64,000 nt of DNA from contig NZ_CP009227.1 of assembly GCF_000775995.1 (NCBI RefSeq), positions 1,116,001 through 1,180,000 on the forward strand. Reading direction: 5' to 3'. This document shows positions 45,925-54,142 of this stretch, piece by piece (the stretch's first letter is position 1; each line of letters opens with the position of its first letter). The position numbers were made by a program, and so were the translations under genes. This DNA comes from Treponema sp. OMZ 838. Lineage in GTDB: Bacteria > Spirochaetota > Spirochaetia > Treponematales > Treponemataceae. The notes under the pieces were generated by a model. It had not been told where the DNA came from. It searched no databases and saw nothing but the letters and a program-made list of their open reading frames with translations.

Positions 45925-45985
45925 CACCTGCTTCAACGCTGACAAGCGGGATAAGCCCGTTTCCCAGCTTAACTGCCTGTTACCC
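45919..45985 (+). repeat. attC site (67 bp)
   Basis: Cores ACCTAAC and GTTACCC; 5' arm CTGCTTCAACGCTGACAAGCGGG, inner stem AGCGGGATAAGCCCGTTT, 3' arm CCAGCTTAAC, more degenerate. Confidence 0.78.
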
Positions 45986-46018
45986 GGATACCCCTCTGGA
46001 ATGTTTGGAGAATAAAAA

Positions 46019-46655
46019 ATGGTTTTTGATGGTTTTTTACTAATATCATTTTATTTTTTCGTATTCATTCTTCCTGGAGCCGGAATAATTTTTGGTATTA
46101 TAGAACTTAAAAATAAAATCTCAAATAAGAACGCTGTTTCTAAAAAGAAAAATAATAGATTTGGTATTTATGGTATTGTTTCAATTCTTTTTATAATTTT
46201 TCTTCTTTCTTTTCCTATCCATACAGTTCTTTCTTTAAAATATTCAAAACCTGAATCTTTATTAAACTATTTTGAAAAGAACTTTGATTATTTTGAAAAA
46301 TACAGTTTTGGTTATATGCCATATACCGCAGGAATATCATGGTGCCGTCTTGGAAAAGAAAGAACTCCAAATGAAAAATATGATGGATACATGAAAATTG
46401 AATTGGAATATAGAGTAGGAACATTATTTAATACATATCCGGATAAAAAACATTAATTTTATACATGATAAAAGAATGGTTTTCCCTAAAACAAAAAACT
46501 ATTATTATTATTTCATAAATCGTTTAGATGAATTTGAGAATCCTGAAAATAAAAATCCAGATTTTATATTACATTGGAAATACTCATTTAATTTTACAGT
46601 AGCTTTATTTGATTTAGATAGTAATGTTTTATATATCTATGAATTAGATACATAA
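46019..46655 (+). pseudogene. Cassette membrane-protein gene frameshifted in a poly-A run
   Basis: The first frame gives 145 residues with two membrane segments (about 5-28 and 48-68) and ends TYPDKKH at 46456. Moving one base in the AAAAAA run (46444-46449) extends it by about 65 residues (NINFIHDKRMVFPKTKNYYYYFINRLDEFEN...) to a stop at 46653-46655, just before the next attC. The extension is codon-rich and stop-free, so the gene was probably about 210 residues. Unknown function. Confidence 0.6.
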
Positions 46656-46661
46656 ATAATC

Positions 46662-46728
46662 ACATAATATCGTTTTCGAAGCCGATATTTTTACGTATGC
46701 AAAAATGCAGGTTAAGCAAATGTTATAG
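46662..46728 (+). repeat. attC site (67 bp, degenerate 5' core)
   Basis: 5' core ACATAAT (final C changed to T), arms CGTTTTCGAAGCCGATATTTTTAC and GCAAAAATGCAGGTTAAGC, 3' core GTTATAG. Confidence 0.75.
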
Positions 46729-46819
46729 CGACGGGGTATAATAAAAACGTAGCTTGGAAAAAATGGAAAGAATATGACTTTACTTATCTCAAATCAGATT
46801 ATAGAACTGGAACAGACAA

Positions 46820-47179
46820 ATGAATAAATTAACACAAAATAAAGTTAGTATTATTAGCATTTATTTCTTTATTTTCTTATTCTTATTTGTATTATCATTA
46901 TGTATTTACAAAATATCTGATGGATCAATTACATACATCGAAATGTTACAAGAGGACTATTTAATAATTTTACTTGGTGTTCCATTATTTATTCTTTCAA
47001 AGCATAGTTTACTTGATAATTTTATGAGTGTTATTATCATTTTAGGGACAATAATTCCAATAGGGTTTTCAGTTAAGAAAAAGAAGCTCCTGCCATTTAT
47101 TATCATTAATATATTATCAGTAGCGTTATGGTTCTTTATCGGAATGATTGCGTTTGGTATTAGAAAAGGAGAAAGATAA
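46820..47179 (+). CDS. Small cassette membrane protein
   Basis: A 119-residue protein with four hydrophobic segments and little else (ISIYFFIFLFLFVLSLCIY, DYLIILLGVPLFIL, SVIIILGTIIPIGF, FIIINILSVALWFFIGMIAF). The 90 bases before it (46729-46818) encode a 28-residue open stretch (NVAWKKWKEYDFTYLKSDYRTGTDK) that looks like the tail of a lost gene. Function unknown. Confidence 0.5.
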   Translation: MNKLTQNKVSIISIYFFIFLFLFVLSLCIYKISDGSITYIEMLQEDYLIILLGVPLFILSKHSLLDNFMSVIIILGTIIPIGFSVKKKKLLPFIIINILSVALWFFIGMIAFGIRKGER

Positions 47180-47182
47180 AAC

Positions 47183-47233
47183 TTCTAACACTTGCTTCAA
47201 TACTGACATTTCAGACAAGCCGCAATTTATGGA
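47183..47233 (+). repeat. Half attC at the right end of the array
   Basis: TTCTAACACTTGCTTCAATACTGACATTTCAGACAAGCCGCAATT has the 5' core and arm of an attC, but no 3' arm or GTTRRRY-like core follows. The array ends by truncation here. Confidence 0.7.
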
Positions 47234-47299
47234 TAAAGATATTTATGTAAGTTTACTGCTTTTATTCCAGCAAAAACCATAAATACAGATTTACTGCCG

Positions 47300-49324
47300 C
47301 TACCTCTTCCCTTCTGCCGTAATATGCAGCGTTTTCTCTATCTTTAAGAGGAACGGTATCGCTTCCGTTTTACCGGCAGCATCTTTGGAATTATCTACGG
47401 GCACCTTTATTTCAAACGGATTATCATTTGACCACACCACAACCGAAAGTGTAAGGGCAGCATCTTTTTTACCTGAAAAATGAATAACAACCGGAAAATT
47501 CGGGCGAGGAGAAGATACAAACGTTGCCGTATCGCCGGAAGCATTTTGTTCAAATCGAACATCGGATTCAAAAATTGCAATATCATTCACTGCGCTCAAG
47601 GTTACGGCAAATGCTTCAATTTTTAACGGCGAATCAATGGTAATAGCCCCGATGCTGCGCTCAAAGTAATTTTCAAATGAGGTACGAACAGTTAAAAAAC
47701 TATCCGCAGTTTCCGCTGTACCCTGTGTATTGCCACGGGTATAATCCGTTATGCTTTCTTCCGCCGGAGAATCGATATATTTTTTTACAACACTGCTTTC
47801 ATCACCGTTAAGATGTTGAATCAACATCCAGCGATTATGAACGGTATTCCTTGTTGCCGGCATAATAAATACCCAAAGCACTAACACAAGAAACAGCCCG
47901 CCCATAACCTTACATTGAATCGGTATCCTAAAAAACGGTTTAGTAATTTTTCTTTTCTTATCAATACTGAGACCAAGCCTGATTAAAAACAGATCAAACG
48001 GAACAAAAATACATGCTGATGCAAGGTTGATAAAAAATATGATATGAAACATATATTCGCGATAAAGAATAATATGCGTTACAAACGGCATAAGCGGTAA
48101 AAAAAGACATACGATAAATATAATTTGCAGTACAATATTTTTAAAATGATAGGCAGCTAACGATACAAAATAAATGGCCATAAAGATGATTGAAAACGAA
48201 AGGTTAAAAAATGAAAAAATAAAAATATTTAATAAACAAACCGCGTGCGCAATAAATCCGTAAATAAAACGATTTGCCGGAAGTGGAATAAATTTATTAA
48301 ATGCGGTAACGGTAAACATAAAAAACAATGCAAACACATATTTAATCAATAGCGCTGTCAACGGGAATGAATTCAGCTCACTTATAGACGAAAAACGCAG
48401 GTAAAAAAGTGCTTCCGTTATCTTGGAACCTAAGAAAAAACTAAGCCAATTGATCAAGAAAAAATAGAGCGGCATCCACCACAATTTAAATAAATCTTTT
48501 ACATGTTGATCCCGTTTTTTCCCGAATAAAAAACTAAAAAATACCAACCATAGCAAGAATATAATTGACGATACGATAAGCGTTATAACTATATGCTGCT
48601 CATTAATGACAACAAGCTTTTTATGCAGCTTAAAAACAAAATAATGAGTATCCCATTCATTACTCATACTCTGAATAATTGCAGGCGCAACCGAAGAGAA
48701 AAAATCCGATAAATCCGCACCGGTTTCTATTTTTATCGCTGGAATATTCGCCTCATTATAGAGCCGTAAAGCAGGGTCATCAGGCAGCCAACCGAGACGG
48801 TGAAACACAACCGCATTAGTATAAAAGTCAATAGGAATATTTTTTTGTTTCAAAGAGGCGTATACCGTCTTTAGGAACCATGCAGGAGTTGTACCTTTCG
48901 ATGTTCCCGTAACAATCCGCGCGCCATCGGATTTATCGGGGGCAACAAGACATACAGCGGCATTCGGATATGTGATCAAAGTCTGAATTAACGCCTTAGT
49001 CCCCTCGTACCGCTTTACGGGAATGTCAACCGGTAATTCTGAAATATCATTTTTCGTAATAGTAACAATGATATGAGTATCCGGCGCTTCAGCGGATAAT
49101 TTTTGTGCATATTTTTGCAGTTGCAGGGTTATAGCAGTAGCTTGATTATCACTACCTGCCGATGCGGTAAAGACAATAACCTTATCCGTTTTAGGCCCGA
49201 ATTCATAAAAAATATTTTCTGCAATCAGTCCTTGAACCGGTAAAAGAAGAAAAAAGAATATCCAACACAAACGTACTGCCGGTAACAATACTTTCTGAAA
49301 TAAATAGTTATACACGCAGCTCAT
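47300..49324 (-). CDS. Membrane protein with periplasmic N-terminal domain
   Basis: A 674-residue protein I do not recognise. A signal anchor (LCWIFFFLLLPVQGLIAEN) is followed by a domain of about 220 residues (DKVIVFTASAGSDNQATAITLQLQKYAQKL... YEGTKALIQTLITYPNAAVCLVAPD) that has the strand order of an alpha/beta hydrolase or M28-like fold without metal ligands. Eight or so membrane segments and a C-terminal beta domain follow. Its ATG overlaps the J-protein stop (ATGA). A treponemal envelope protein of unknown role. Confidence 0.5.
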   Translation of the reverse strand: MSCVYNYLFQKVLLPAVRLCWIFFFLLLPVQGLIAENIFYEFGPKTDKVIVFTASAGSDNQATAITLQLQKYAQKLSAEAPDTHIIVTITKNDISELPVDIPVKRYEGTKALIQTLITYPNAAVCLVAPDKSDGARIVTGTSKGTTPAWFLKTVYASLKQKNIPIDFYTNAVVFHRLGWLPDDPALRLYNEANIPAIKIETGADLSDFFSSVAPAIIQSMSNEWDTHYFVFKLHKKLVVINEQHIVITLIVSSIIFLLWLVFFSFLFGKKRDQHVKDLFKLWWMPLYFFLINWLSFFLGSKITEALFYLRFSSISELNSFPLTALLIKYVFALFFMFTVTAFNKFIPLPANRFIYGFIAHAVCLLNIFIFSFFNLSFSIIFMAIYFVSLAAYHFKNIVLQIIFIVCLFLPLMPFVTHIILYREYMFHIIFFINLASACIFVPFDLFLIRLGLSIDKKRKITKPFFRIPIQCKVMGGLFLVLVLWVFIMPATRNTVHNRWMLIQHLNGDESSVVKKYIDSPAEESITDYTRGNTQGTAETADSFLTVRTSFENYFERSIGAITIDSPLKIEAFAVTLSAVNDIAIFESDVRFEQNASGDTATFVSSPRPNFPVVIHFSGKKDAALTLSVVVWSNDNPFEIKVPVDNSKDAAGKTEAIPFLLKIEKTLHITAEGKR

Positions 49325-49746
49325 AAACTGTCATAATCCTGTACCTTACCGGTTGAAAACCATATTTCGATACGCTTATAGGAACGATTTATTCTTCGGA
49401 CAATGGACGCAGCTTGTTGCCGTGCAGATTCCTCGGCAATGACATCGGGATGGTATTTTTTCAATAAGTGTTTCCATGCTTTTTTGCAATAATCAAGCGG
49501 AACACCCGGAAGCACTTGCAAAACGGCAAAATCTTCCGTTAAAGCATCGGGAACGGGAACACGTATCGGTTCAACCTTTTGTTCAGGTTCTTTGTATGTT
49601 CTTTTTTTAGGAACACGCCGCTCGATTTTATTTCCGGCGCTTCGGTATCTACCCTGCCGGCCTTCTACCGCTTGTTCAAAGGGATCTTCATCCGTGCCGA
49701 GCCGATCACGCAGCAAACTGCCGAGGGTTTCGTAATAATCCGACAT
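49321..49746 (-). CDS. Small protein with C-terminal J-domain
   Basis: A 141-residue protein. A basic, proline-rich half (RRVPKKRTYKEPEQKVEPIRVPVPD) precedes a J-domain at residues about 75-135 (LPGVPLDYCKKAWKHLLKKYHPDV) with HPD intact. The order is unusual, as J-domains are normally N-terminal. It overlaps neuB by one base (TAATG) and the membrane-protein gene by four. Confidence 0.75.
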   Translation of the reverse strand: MSDYYETLGSLLRDRLGTDEDPFEQAVEGRQGRYRSAGNKIERRVPKKRTYKEPEQKVEPIRVPVPDALTEDFAVLQVLPGVPLDYCKKAWKHLLKKYHPDVIAEESARQQAASIVRRINRSYKRIEIWFSTGKVQDYDSL

Positions 49747-50888
49747 TATCGCATTTTCCTCTCTATAATATCATCAAACACGGCGCCGGAACCTCCGGTA
49801 ACATCTTTCTGCAAAATCGACCCGATAAAATAACGCAAATACTCAGGAGACTCTCCGGCGGTTAAATTCTTTTCAGTTCGTAAAACGGCAATATCCCTGT
49901 TTTTCAGGACGGCACCTTTCTGTAAATCTTTTATATAATGCAGCGAACGATTCGTTTTGCCGTAATTCTCTTTTTCCGCAGCAGCAAGTTTTTTTTCACC
50001 GTCGCCGATAATACGCCGCAAAAAATCCTTGGAATAGCCGTGAGCCTGCGCTGCGTTAAAAATATCTTCATCGGACTTACCGGTTAATTCCCTTACTATT
50101 TTTGACATTTGCAAAAACTGTACGGGTTCCAACGCAACAGGATCATCAAGACCGACATCGCTGCGGGAAAGACAAATATGCTTTTCAAGAATACAGGCAC
50201 CGCTCAATAACCCCGCTATCGGAACTGCAGCAGGATCAAGAGAATGATCGCTGATACCGACAGGACTATTGAACAACATCGATAAGGATTGCAGCACAGC
50301 CGTATTATAATCCGTTTCCGGCGCAGGATACGCCGTTACGCAATGGAGCAACGCCCGCATATTGGCAGGCAAGCCGTTGCTTTCCAAACAGCTTATGGCA
50401 CGTTCAATATCGCCAAGCCGAGAAACACCGGTCGAAAGAATAACCGGCAGTCCGAATGAAGCAACGCGTTCAAGCAGCGGAAAATGATTGAGTTCCGGCG
50501 ACGCAATTTTTATAAAAGCCGGATTAAGCTGCCGCAATTCATCGGCGGAACGAAGCCCGAATGCCGAAGCTGAAAAAAGCATTCCAAGCTTATGTGTGTA
50601 CTGTGCCAATTCACCGTAAAAATCAATACTGCACTCCAGCCCTCTAAAGCGTTCATAGAGGGGAATCCTTCCGGTCGGTAAATTCACAAAACCGGTATCG
50701 GGATGCAAAATTTCATCCGCATATACAATCTGAAATTTAACCGCATCTGCTCCGCTTTCTTTAGCAGCCGCTACCAATTCTTTCGCCTTCTGCAAGCTGC
50801 CGTTATGCCCCGTCCCAATCTCCGCAATAATCAACACATGCTCTTGCGATGAAAATATGTTTTTTCCTACCGTAAACGCTTTTATCAT
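49746..50888 (-). CDS. neuB: N-acetylneuraminate synthase family protein
   Basis: A 380-residue NeuB-type enzyme: LIIAEIGTGHNGSLQKAKELVAAAKESGADAVKFQ starts the TIM barrel, with PVILSTGVSRLGDIERAISCLE and VGISDHSLDPAAVPIAGLLSGACILEKHICLSRSDVGLDDP, followed by an SAF-type antifreeze-like domain (about 310-375). It condenses phosphoenolpyruvate with an amino sugar to make a sialic-acid-like sugar, possibly for flagellin glycosylation as in other treponemes. First gene of the leftward operon, diverging from dnaN. Confidence 0.85.
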   Translation of the reverse strand: MIKAFTVGKNIFSSQEHVLIIAEIGTGHNGSLQKAKELVAAAKESGADAVKFQIVYADEILHPDTGFVNLPTGRIPLYERFRGLECSIDFYGELAQYTHKLGMLFSASAFGLRSADELRQLNPAFIKIASPELNHFPLLERVASFGLPVILSTGVSRLGDIERAISCLESNGLPANMRALLHCVTAYPAPETDYNTAVLQSLSMLFNSPVGISDHSLDPAAVPIAGLLSGACILEKHICLSRSDVGLDDPVALEPVQFLQMSKIVRELTGKSDEDIFNAAQAHGYSKDFLRRIIGDGEKKLAAAEKENYGKTNRSLHYIKDLQKGAVLKNRDIAVLRTEKNLTAGESPEYLRYFIGSILQKDVTGGSGAVFDDIIERKMR

Positions 50889-50997
50889 ACTGAGCTTAGT
50901 ATAGTAAAAACCGCCAATCCTGTATATCTCAAAAAATTTTCAGTAGCAGAGCTTTTCAGTCAAGCTATTTCAATCGTCAATTCCTTATTTTCTCCAC

Positions 50998-51098
50998 TGT
51001 TCATAACCTCTGCATAATCGATGTAAAACTTGTTTATAAGACTCATTCTACTGTGTATATCTTTTTCAGCTGTGCATAATGATACAAATTGTGAACAA
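50998..51098. other. Candidate origin region with DnaA-box-like motifs
   Basis: In the 345-bp AT-rich gap between neuB and dnaN, five motifs close to TGTGNATAA (complement of TTATNCACA) lie in one orientation within 101 bp: TGTTCATAA (50998), TCTGCATAA (51009), TGTGTATAT (51052), TGTGCATAA (51071, perfect), TGTGAACAA (51090). Only one is exact. dnaA is not adjacent. The rest of the gap is AT-rich with TATAAT (51201-51206) 28 bases before dnaN. Confidence 0.55.
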
Positions 51099-51233
51099 TT
51101 CAAACATCATTATTCAAACGCTAACTAACGGCTAAACAATGCTTTAACCTAAATATCAAGAAATTCACAGTGCCTACTATTACTATTACTAAATTTATAT
51201 TATAATAAAGATAACCTCTTTTTAGGAGAAATC

Positions 51234-52337
51234 ATGAAATTTACATTTACTAAAGAAGTTTTACTAAAAGAAATGGCTATTGCTCAAGAAATCATTTCAA
51301 ACAAAACAGCAATATCCATACTATCAAATGCCCTGCTCATAGCAAAAGAAGGCAGCTTGACAATCCGTGCAACCGATATAAAAGTAGCCTTTGAAACAAA
51401 AATCCCCGTCGATGTTGCCGAAGAAGGTGCAACAACCGTATTCTGCGATAAATTCACCAGTATTATCGCTTCAATGCCTTCCGGCGAAATAGAAGCGGAA
51501 CAAAAAGATCAAAAACTCATTATCCGTTCTATCAGCAAAAAAGCAAAATTCTCTCTTAAAACCATATCAGATAACGACTTTCCTCCTTTTACCGATTCTT
51601 CAAATACTCAATTCTTTGAAGTTCCTGCAAAAGAATTTAAAGAAATGATAACTCAAACGATTTTCGCTGTTTCCGATGATGAAACACGTTACTTTATGAA
51701 CGGCGTCTACATGGAAAAGAAAGAAAACAATCTGATTTTTGCAGCTACCGATGGCAGAAGATTAGCATTTATTCAACATGATTTTGGGATTGCTTTACCT
51801 GATTTTAAAGGGAGTATCATTCCTCCTAAAATTCTTTCTATTGTGCAACGTCGATCTTCGGAAGAAGGTATGATTTCTATCGGAATAAGCGAAAAAAACA
51901 TATTCTTCCGCTTCAATGCTTATAACTTTTCTTCGGTTTTAATAGACGGTCAATTCCCGAACTATGAACGAGTTATTCCCGAATCTCAAGAACATCACTT
52001 TGAAGCTCAATGTGATGATTTCTTACAGGCTTTAAAAAGAGTTGCCTTACTTGTAGAACAAAAATCCAAACGGATATTCTTAAAAATTTCTGCCGGTACG
52101 CTCTCCATCACGTCAAATGAAAATGAACTTGGAACAGCAAACGAAGAAATTCCTTGTAAATACGAGGGTGAAGAAATAACCATCGCCTTAAACTATATGT
52201 ATCTTGAAGAACCGCTCAAGGTACTTGGTTCGGAAAATATCCGCATAGAATTTACCGATCCGATGCGGGCTATCACATTACGGCCGGAAACAGATACTCA
52301 TTTCTTCCATATTATTATGCCGATGCAAATGGAGTAG
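51234..52337 (+). CDS. dnaN: DNA polymerase III beta clamp
   Basis: A 367-residue sliding clamp with three similar domains. ISNKTAISILSNALLIAKEGSLTIRATD is the first-domain signature, FMNGVYMEKKENNLIFAATDGRRLAFI the second, and FHIIMPMQ ends the protein (MPMR/L motif). Loop and length are normal. It tethers the polymerase to DNA and binds clamp peptides. Good ribosome site (TAGGAGA). Confidence 0.96.
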   Translation: MKFTFTKEVLLKEMAIAQEIISNKTAISILSNALLIAKEGSLTIRATDIKVAFETKIPVDVAEEGATTVFCDKFTSIIASMPSGEIEAEQKDQKLIIRSISKKAKFSLKTISDNDFPPFTDSSNTQFFEVPAKEFKEMITQTIFAVSDDETRYFMNGVYMEKKENNLIFAATDGRRLAFIQHDFGIALPDFKGSIIPPKILSIVQRRSSEEGMISIGISEKNIFFRFNAYNFSSVLIDGQFPNYERVIPESQEHHFEAQCDDFLQALKRVALLVEQKSKRIFLKISAGTLSITSNENELGTANEEIPCKYEGEEITIALNYMYLEEPLKVLGSENIRIEFTDPMRAITLRPETDTHFFHIIMPMQME

Positions 52338-52342
52338 TATTT

Positions 52343-53418
52343 GTGCCGTTTTTGTCGATCTCTCCTTACAACTTCAGGAACCTTGAGGATAAGGCAATTG
52401 ACCTCTCCGCTCCTGAAGTTTTTTTAGTCGGTCAAAATGGGCAAGGTAAAACAAACCTACTGGAAGCGTTATACCTTGCCGCTTATGGAAATTCCTTTAG
52501 AACCAGAAACGAAGCGGAAATATATAAAAAAAATACGAATGAATATAGTATCCGTGTCTTATTTAAAGAAAATGAAGAGCGGAGTCATAGAATATCAATT
52601 ATTTCAAAAGATAAAAAAAAATCATAGAAAAAAACTTAAAGAAAATACACGACAGAAAAGATTTTATCTCCACTATTCCTTGCATTCTTTTTTGCCATGA
52701 TGATTTGGATTTTGCGACAGGAGCGCCGGAACGCCGTCGTTTTTTTATCGATCAATCTCTTTCTCTCTATGATCCGTCATATATCGATATTCTACGTAAC
52801 TTTACAAAATTACTAAAATCACGCAATCTCGTATTAAAAGAAAAAAAGAGCGAAATACTGGATGTTATTGACGCGCAGCTCATTCCTATAGGCATACAAA
52901 TTATAGAAAAGCGTCGTGCACTTATTGAATCGTTCAATAATATATTCTCTTCGTTATATGAAAATATCGGTGGGATAGATTCCGTGATGATCGATTACAG
53001 CCCTTCATGGAAATCAACGAATTTTGATGAAGTGTTAATATCATTAATAGAAAAACGCCAGCTTGATTTTACAATGAATACCAGTATGTCGGGGCCTCAT
53101 CGCGATAAGATACGCTTTATCCGCAATAAAAAGCCTTTTGTACAAACCGCTTCGATGGGGCAGCAACGCTTACTTTCGCTTGTCTTGAGAGCTGCTCAGG
53201 CATTTTTTTATACGGAAAAGACGAACCGATTACCCGTATTGCTGATGGATGATGTTCTTTTGGAACTTGATCCTGAAAAACGAAAAAATTTTACCGAGCA
53301 TTTACCTCGTTATGACCAGCTTATCTGTACATTCCTTCCGGGTGAGCCGTATCAAAACTACATACGCGAAAAAAGCCGTGTATATATTGTCTCGGAGGGC
53401 AGCTTCCGTGCAGAATGA
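52343..53418 (+). pseudogene. recF: recF, frameshifted in an A9 run
   Basis: Start GTG 52343 with GGAG upstream. The first 94 codons give a normal N-terminus (LVGQNGQGKTNLLEALY Walker A). At 52613-52621 a run of nine A is followed by a stop in the reading frame. With ten A the frame would continue IIEKNLKKIHDRKDFISTIPCILFCHDDLDFATGAPERRRFFID to a normal C-terminus (SGPHRDKI, SMGQQRLLSLVLRAAQ, LLMDDVLLELD). All remaining motifs are intact, so the lesion is the homopolymer alone. Could be real, rescued by slippage, or a sequencing error. Confidence 0.85.
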
Positions 53419-53908
53419 CGTAAAAAAGCTTTCAGAATTGATTCTGAACTATCTTGATAAGGTAGGGCTTTTTGAACAATCAAAAGTATTGGAAGTATAT
53501 TCGTCATGGGCTTCTATTGTCGGAGAGAAGCAAGCTGCCCATTCAAAACTAATCGATATAAAACATCAAACGGCGGTTATTGAAGTTGATCACCCCGGTT
53601 GGAGTCAGCAGATTTTATTAAACAAGAAATATATTTTGCGAAACTTTCAAAAAAGATATCCTCAACTGGGAGTTAAGAATATTTCCGTTATTGTTTCATC
53701 GCATTATGAGACTTCTCATCAGTTTCGAAATACTGAAAATAGCGGTAGAGCGGTTCCCGATAAGCAACAGGTGACTGAAAAAGCTGACAGACTATCAATA
53801 CAGCAGGAAACGTCGATAGAAACTGATGATGTTGTAAAAACAGAATTACCGCAAGAAGTACAAAAAGCCTTTGAAAGATTGAGGATGTCTATTAGAGAAA
53901 GAGGTTAG
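53408..53908 (+). CDS. DUF721 / DciA-like protein
   Basis: A 166-residue protein. VLEVYSSWASIVGEKQAAHSKLIDIKHQTAVIEVDHPGWSQQILLNKKYILRNF is the conserved DUF721 core (W..iVG......s.p.....g.l.v.v..s.W...L...). The founding family member DciA loads the replicative helicase in many bacteria lacking DnaC, and dnaN-recF-DUF721 is a common order. Start at GTG 53408 with GGAGG 9 bases upstream, overlapping recF by 11 bases. Confidence 0.8.
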   Translation: MQNDVKKLSELILNYLDKVGLFEQSKVLEVYSSWASIVGEKQAAHSKLIDIKHQTAVIEVDHPGWSQQILLNKKYILRNFQKRYPQLGVKNISVIVSSHYETSHQFRNTENSGRAVPDKQQVTEKADRLSIQQETSIETDDVVKTELPQEVQKAFERLRMSIRERG

Positions 53909-53918
53909 AATAAATAAC

Positions 53919-53990
53919 AGCGGATGAGGGGAGTCGGACCCCCGTCACGAGCTTGGGAAGCTCGGGTAATAGCCGTTATACGACATCCGC
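53919..53990 (-). tRNA. tRNA-Gly (anticodon CCC)
   Basis: On the minus strand: acceptor GCGGATG / CATCCGC with discriminator T at 53919, D-arm CGTATAACGGCTATTACC, anticodon stem CGAGC/GCTCG with loop TTCCCAA, T-arm GGGGGTCCGACTCCCC. T at the discriminator is typical of bacterial tRNA-Gly. Confidence 0.93.
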
Positions 53991-54003
53991 AGAACTTTTA
54001 AAG

Positions 54004-54031
54004 AGTATCACTTATTAGTATAGTACGTCAA
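54004..54031 (-). promoter_or_regulatory. Promoter of tRNA-Gly
   Basis: On the minus strand TTGACG (54031-54026), 16 bp, GATACT (54009-54004); the tRNA starts 13 bases further. Confidence 0.5.
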
Positions 54032-54084
54032 GATATCAATTTAATAATTTTAATGAAGAAATGGTAAAAGAAGTAAAAAATTTA

Positions 54085-54127
54085 ATGGGGATGTCCCGAA
54101 AGTAACCAACTTTGGGAACATCCCCAT
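54085..54127. repeat. Dispersed palindromic repeat, copy 3
   Basis: ATGGGGATGTCCCGAAAG ... loop AACCAAC ... with complement ACATCCCCAT. Same form as 5544-5582 and 11999-12034. It sits between tRNA-Gly and the small barrel gene and could act as terminator for the latter. Confidence 0.7.
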
Positions 54128-54142
54128 GGTAATTTAAGTTTT

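Larger units (their letters stand above)
34321..47233 (+). mobile_element. Integron gene-cassette array without integrase (CALIN-type)
   Basis: About 13 kb in which + strand genes alternate with imperfect palindromes. Most palindromes start with a core like GTCTAACACCCGCTTCAAC, contain CTGACATT and AATGCAGGTTAAGCG arms, and end in a GTTAGAC-type core: the R''-L''-L'-R' plan of attC. Pairing CGCTTCAACCTGACATTGCC with its 3' arm leaves two unpaired bases on the 5' arm, the extrahelical bases of attC. In six cassettes the first seven bases of the cassette (for example GTTAGGT at 34471) are exactly complementary to the 5' core of that cassette's own attC (ACCTAAC at 35654), as expected for cassettes that existed as circles. 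Cassette DNA is far more AT-rich than the flanks. No integrase is present in the window. Confidence 0.93.

Noticed and set aside
34321-47233. CRISPR array or ordinary repeats
   Set aside because: The repeats are 63-144 bp imperfect palindromes separated by whole genes of varied size, not short identical repeats with uniform spacers.
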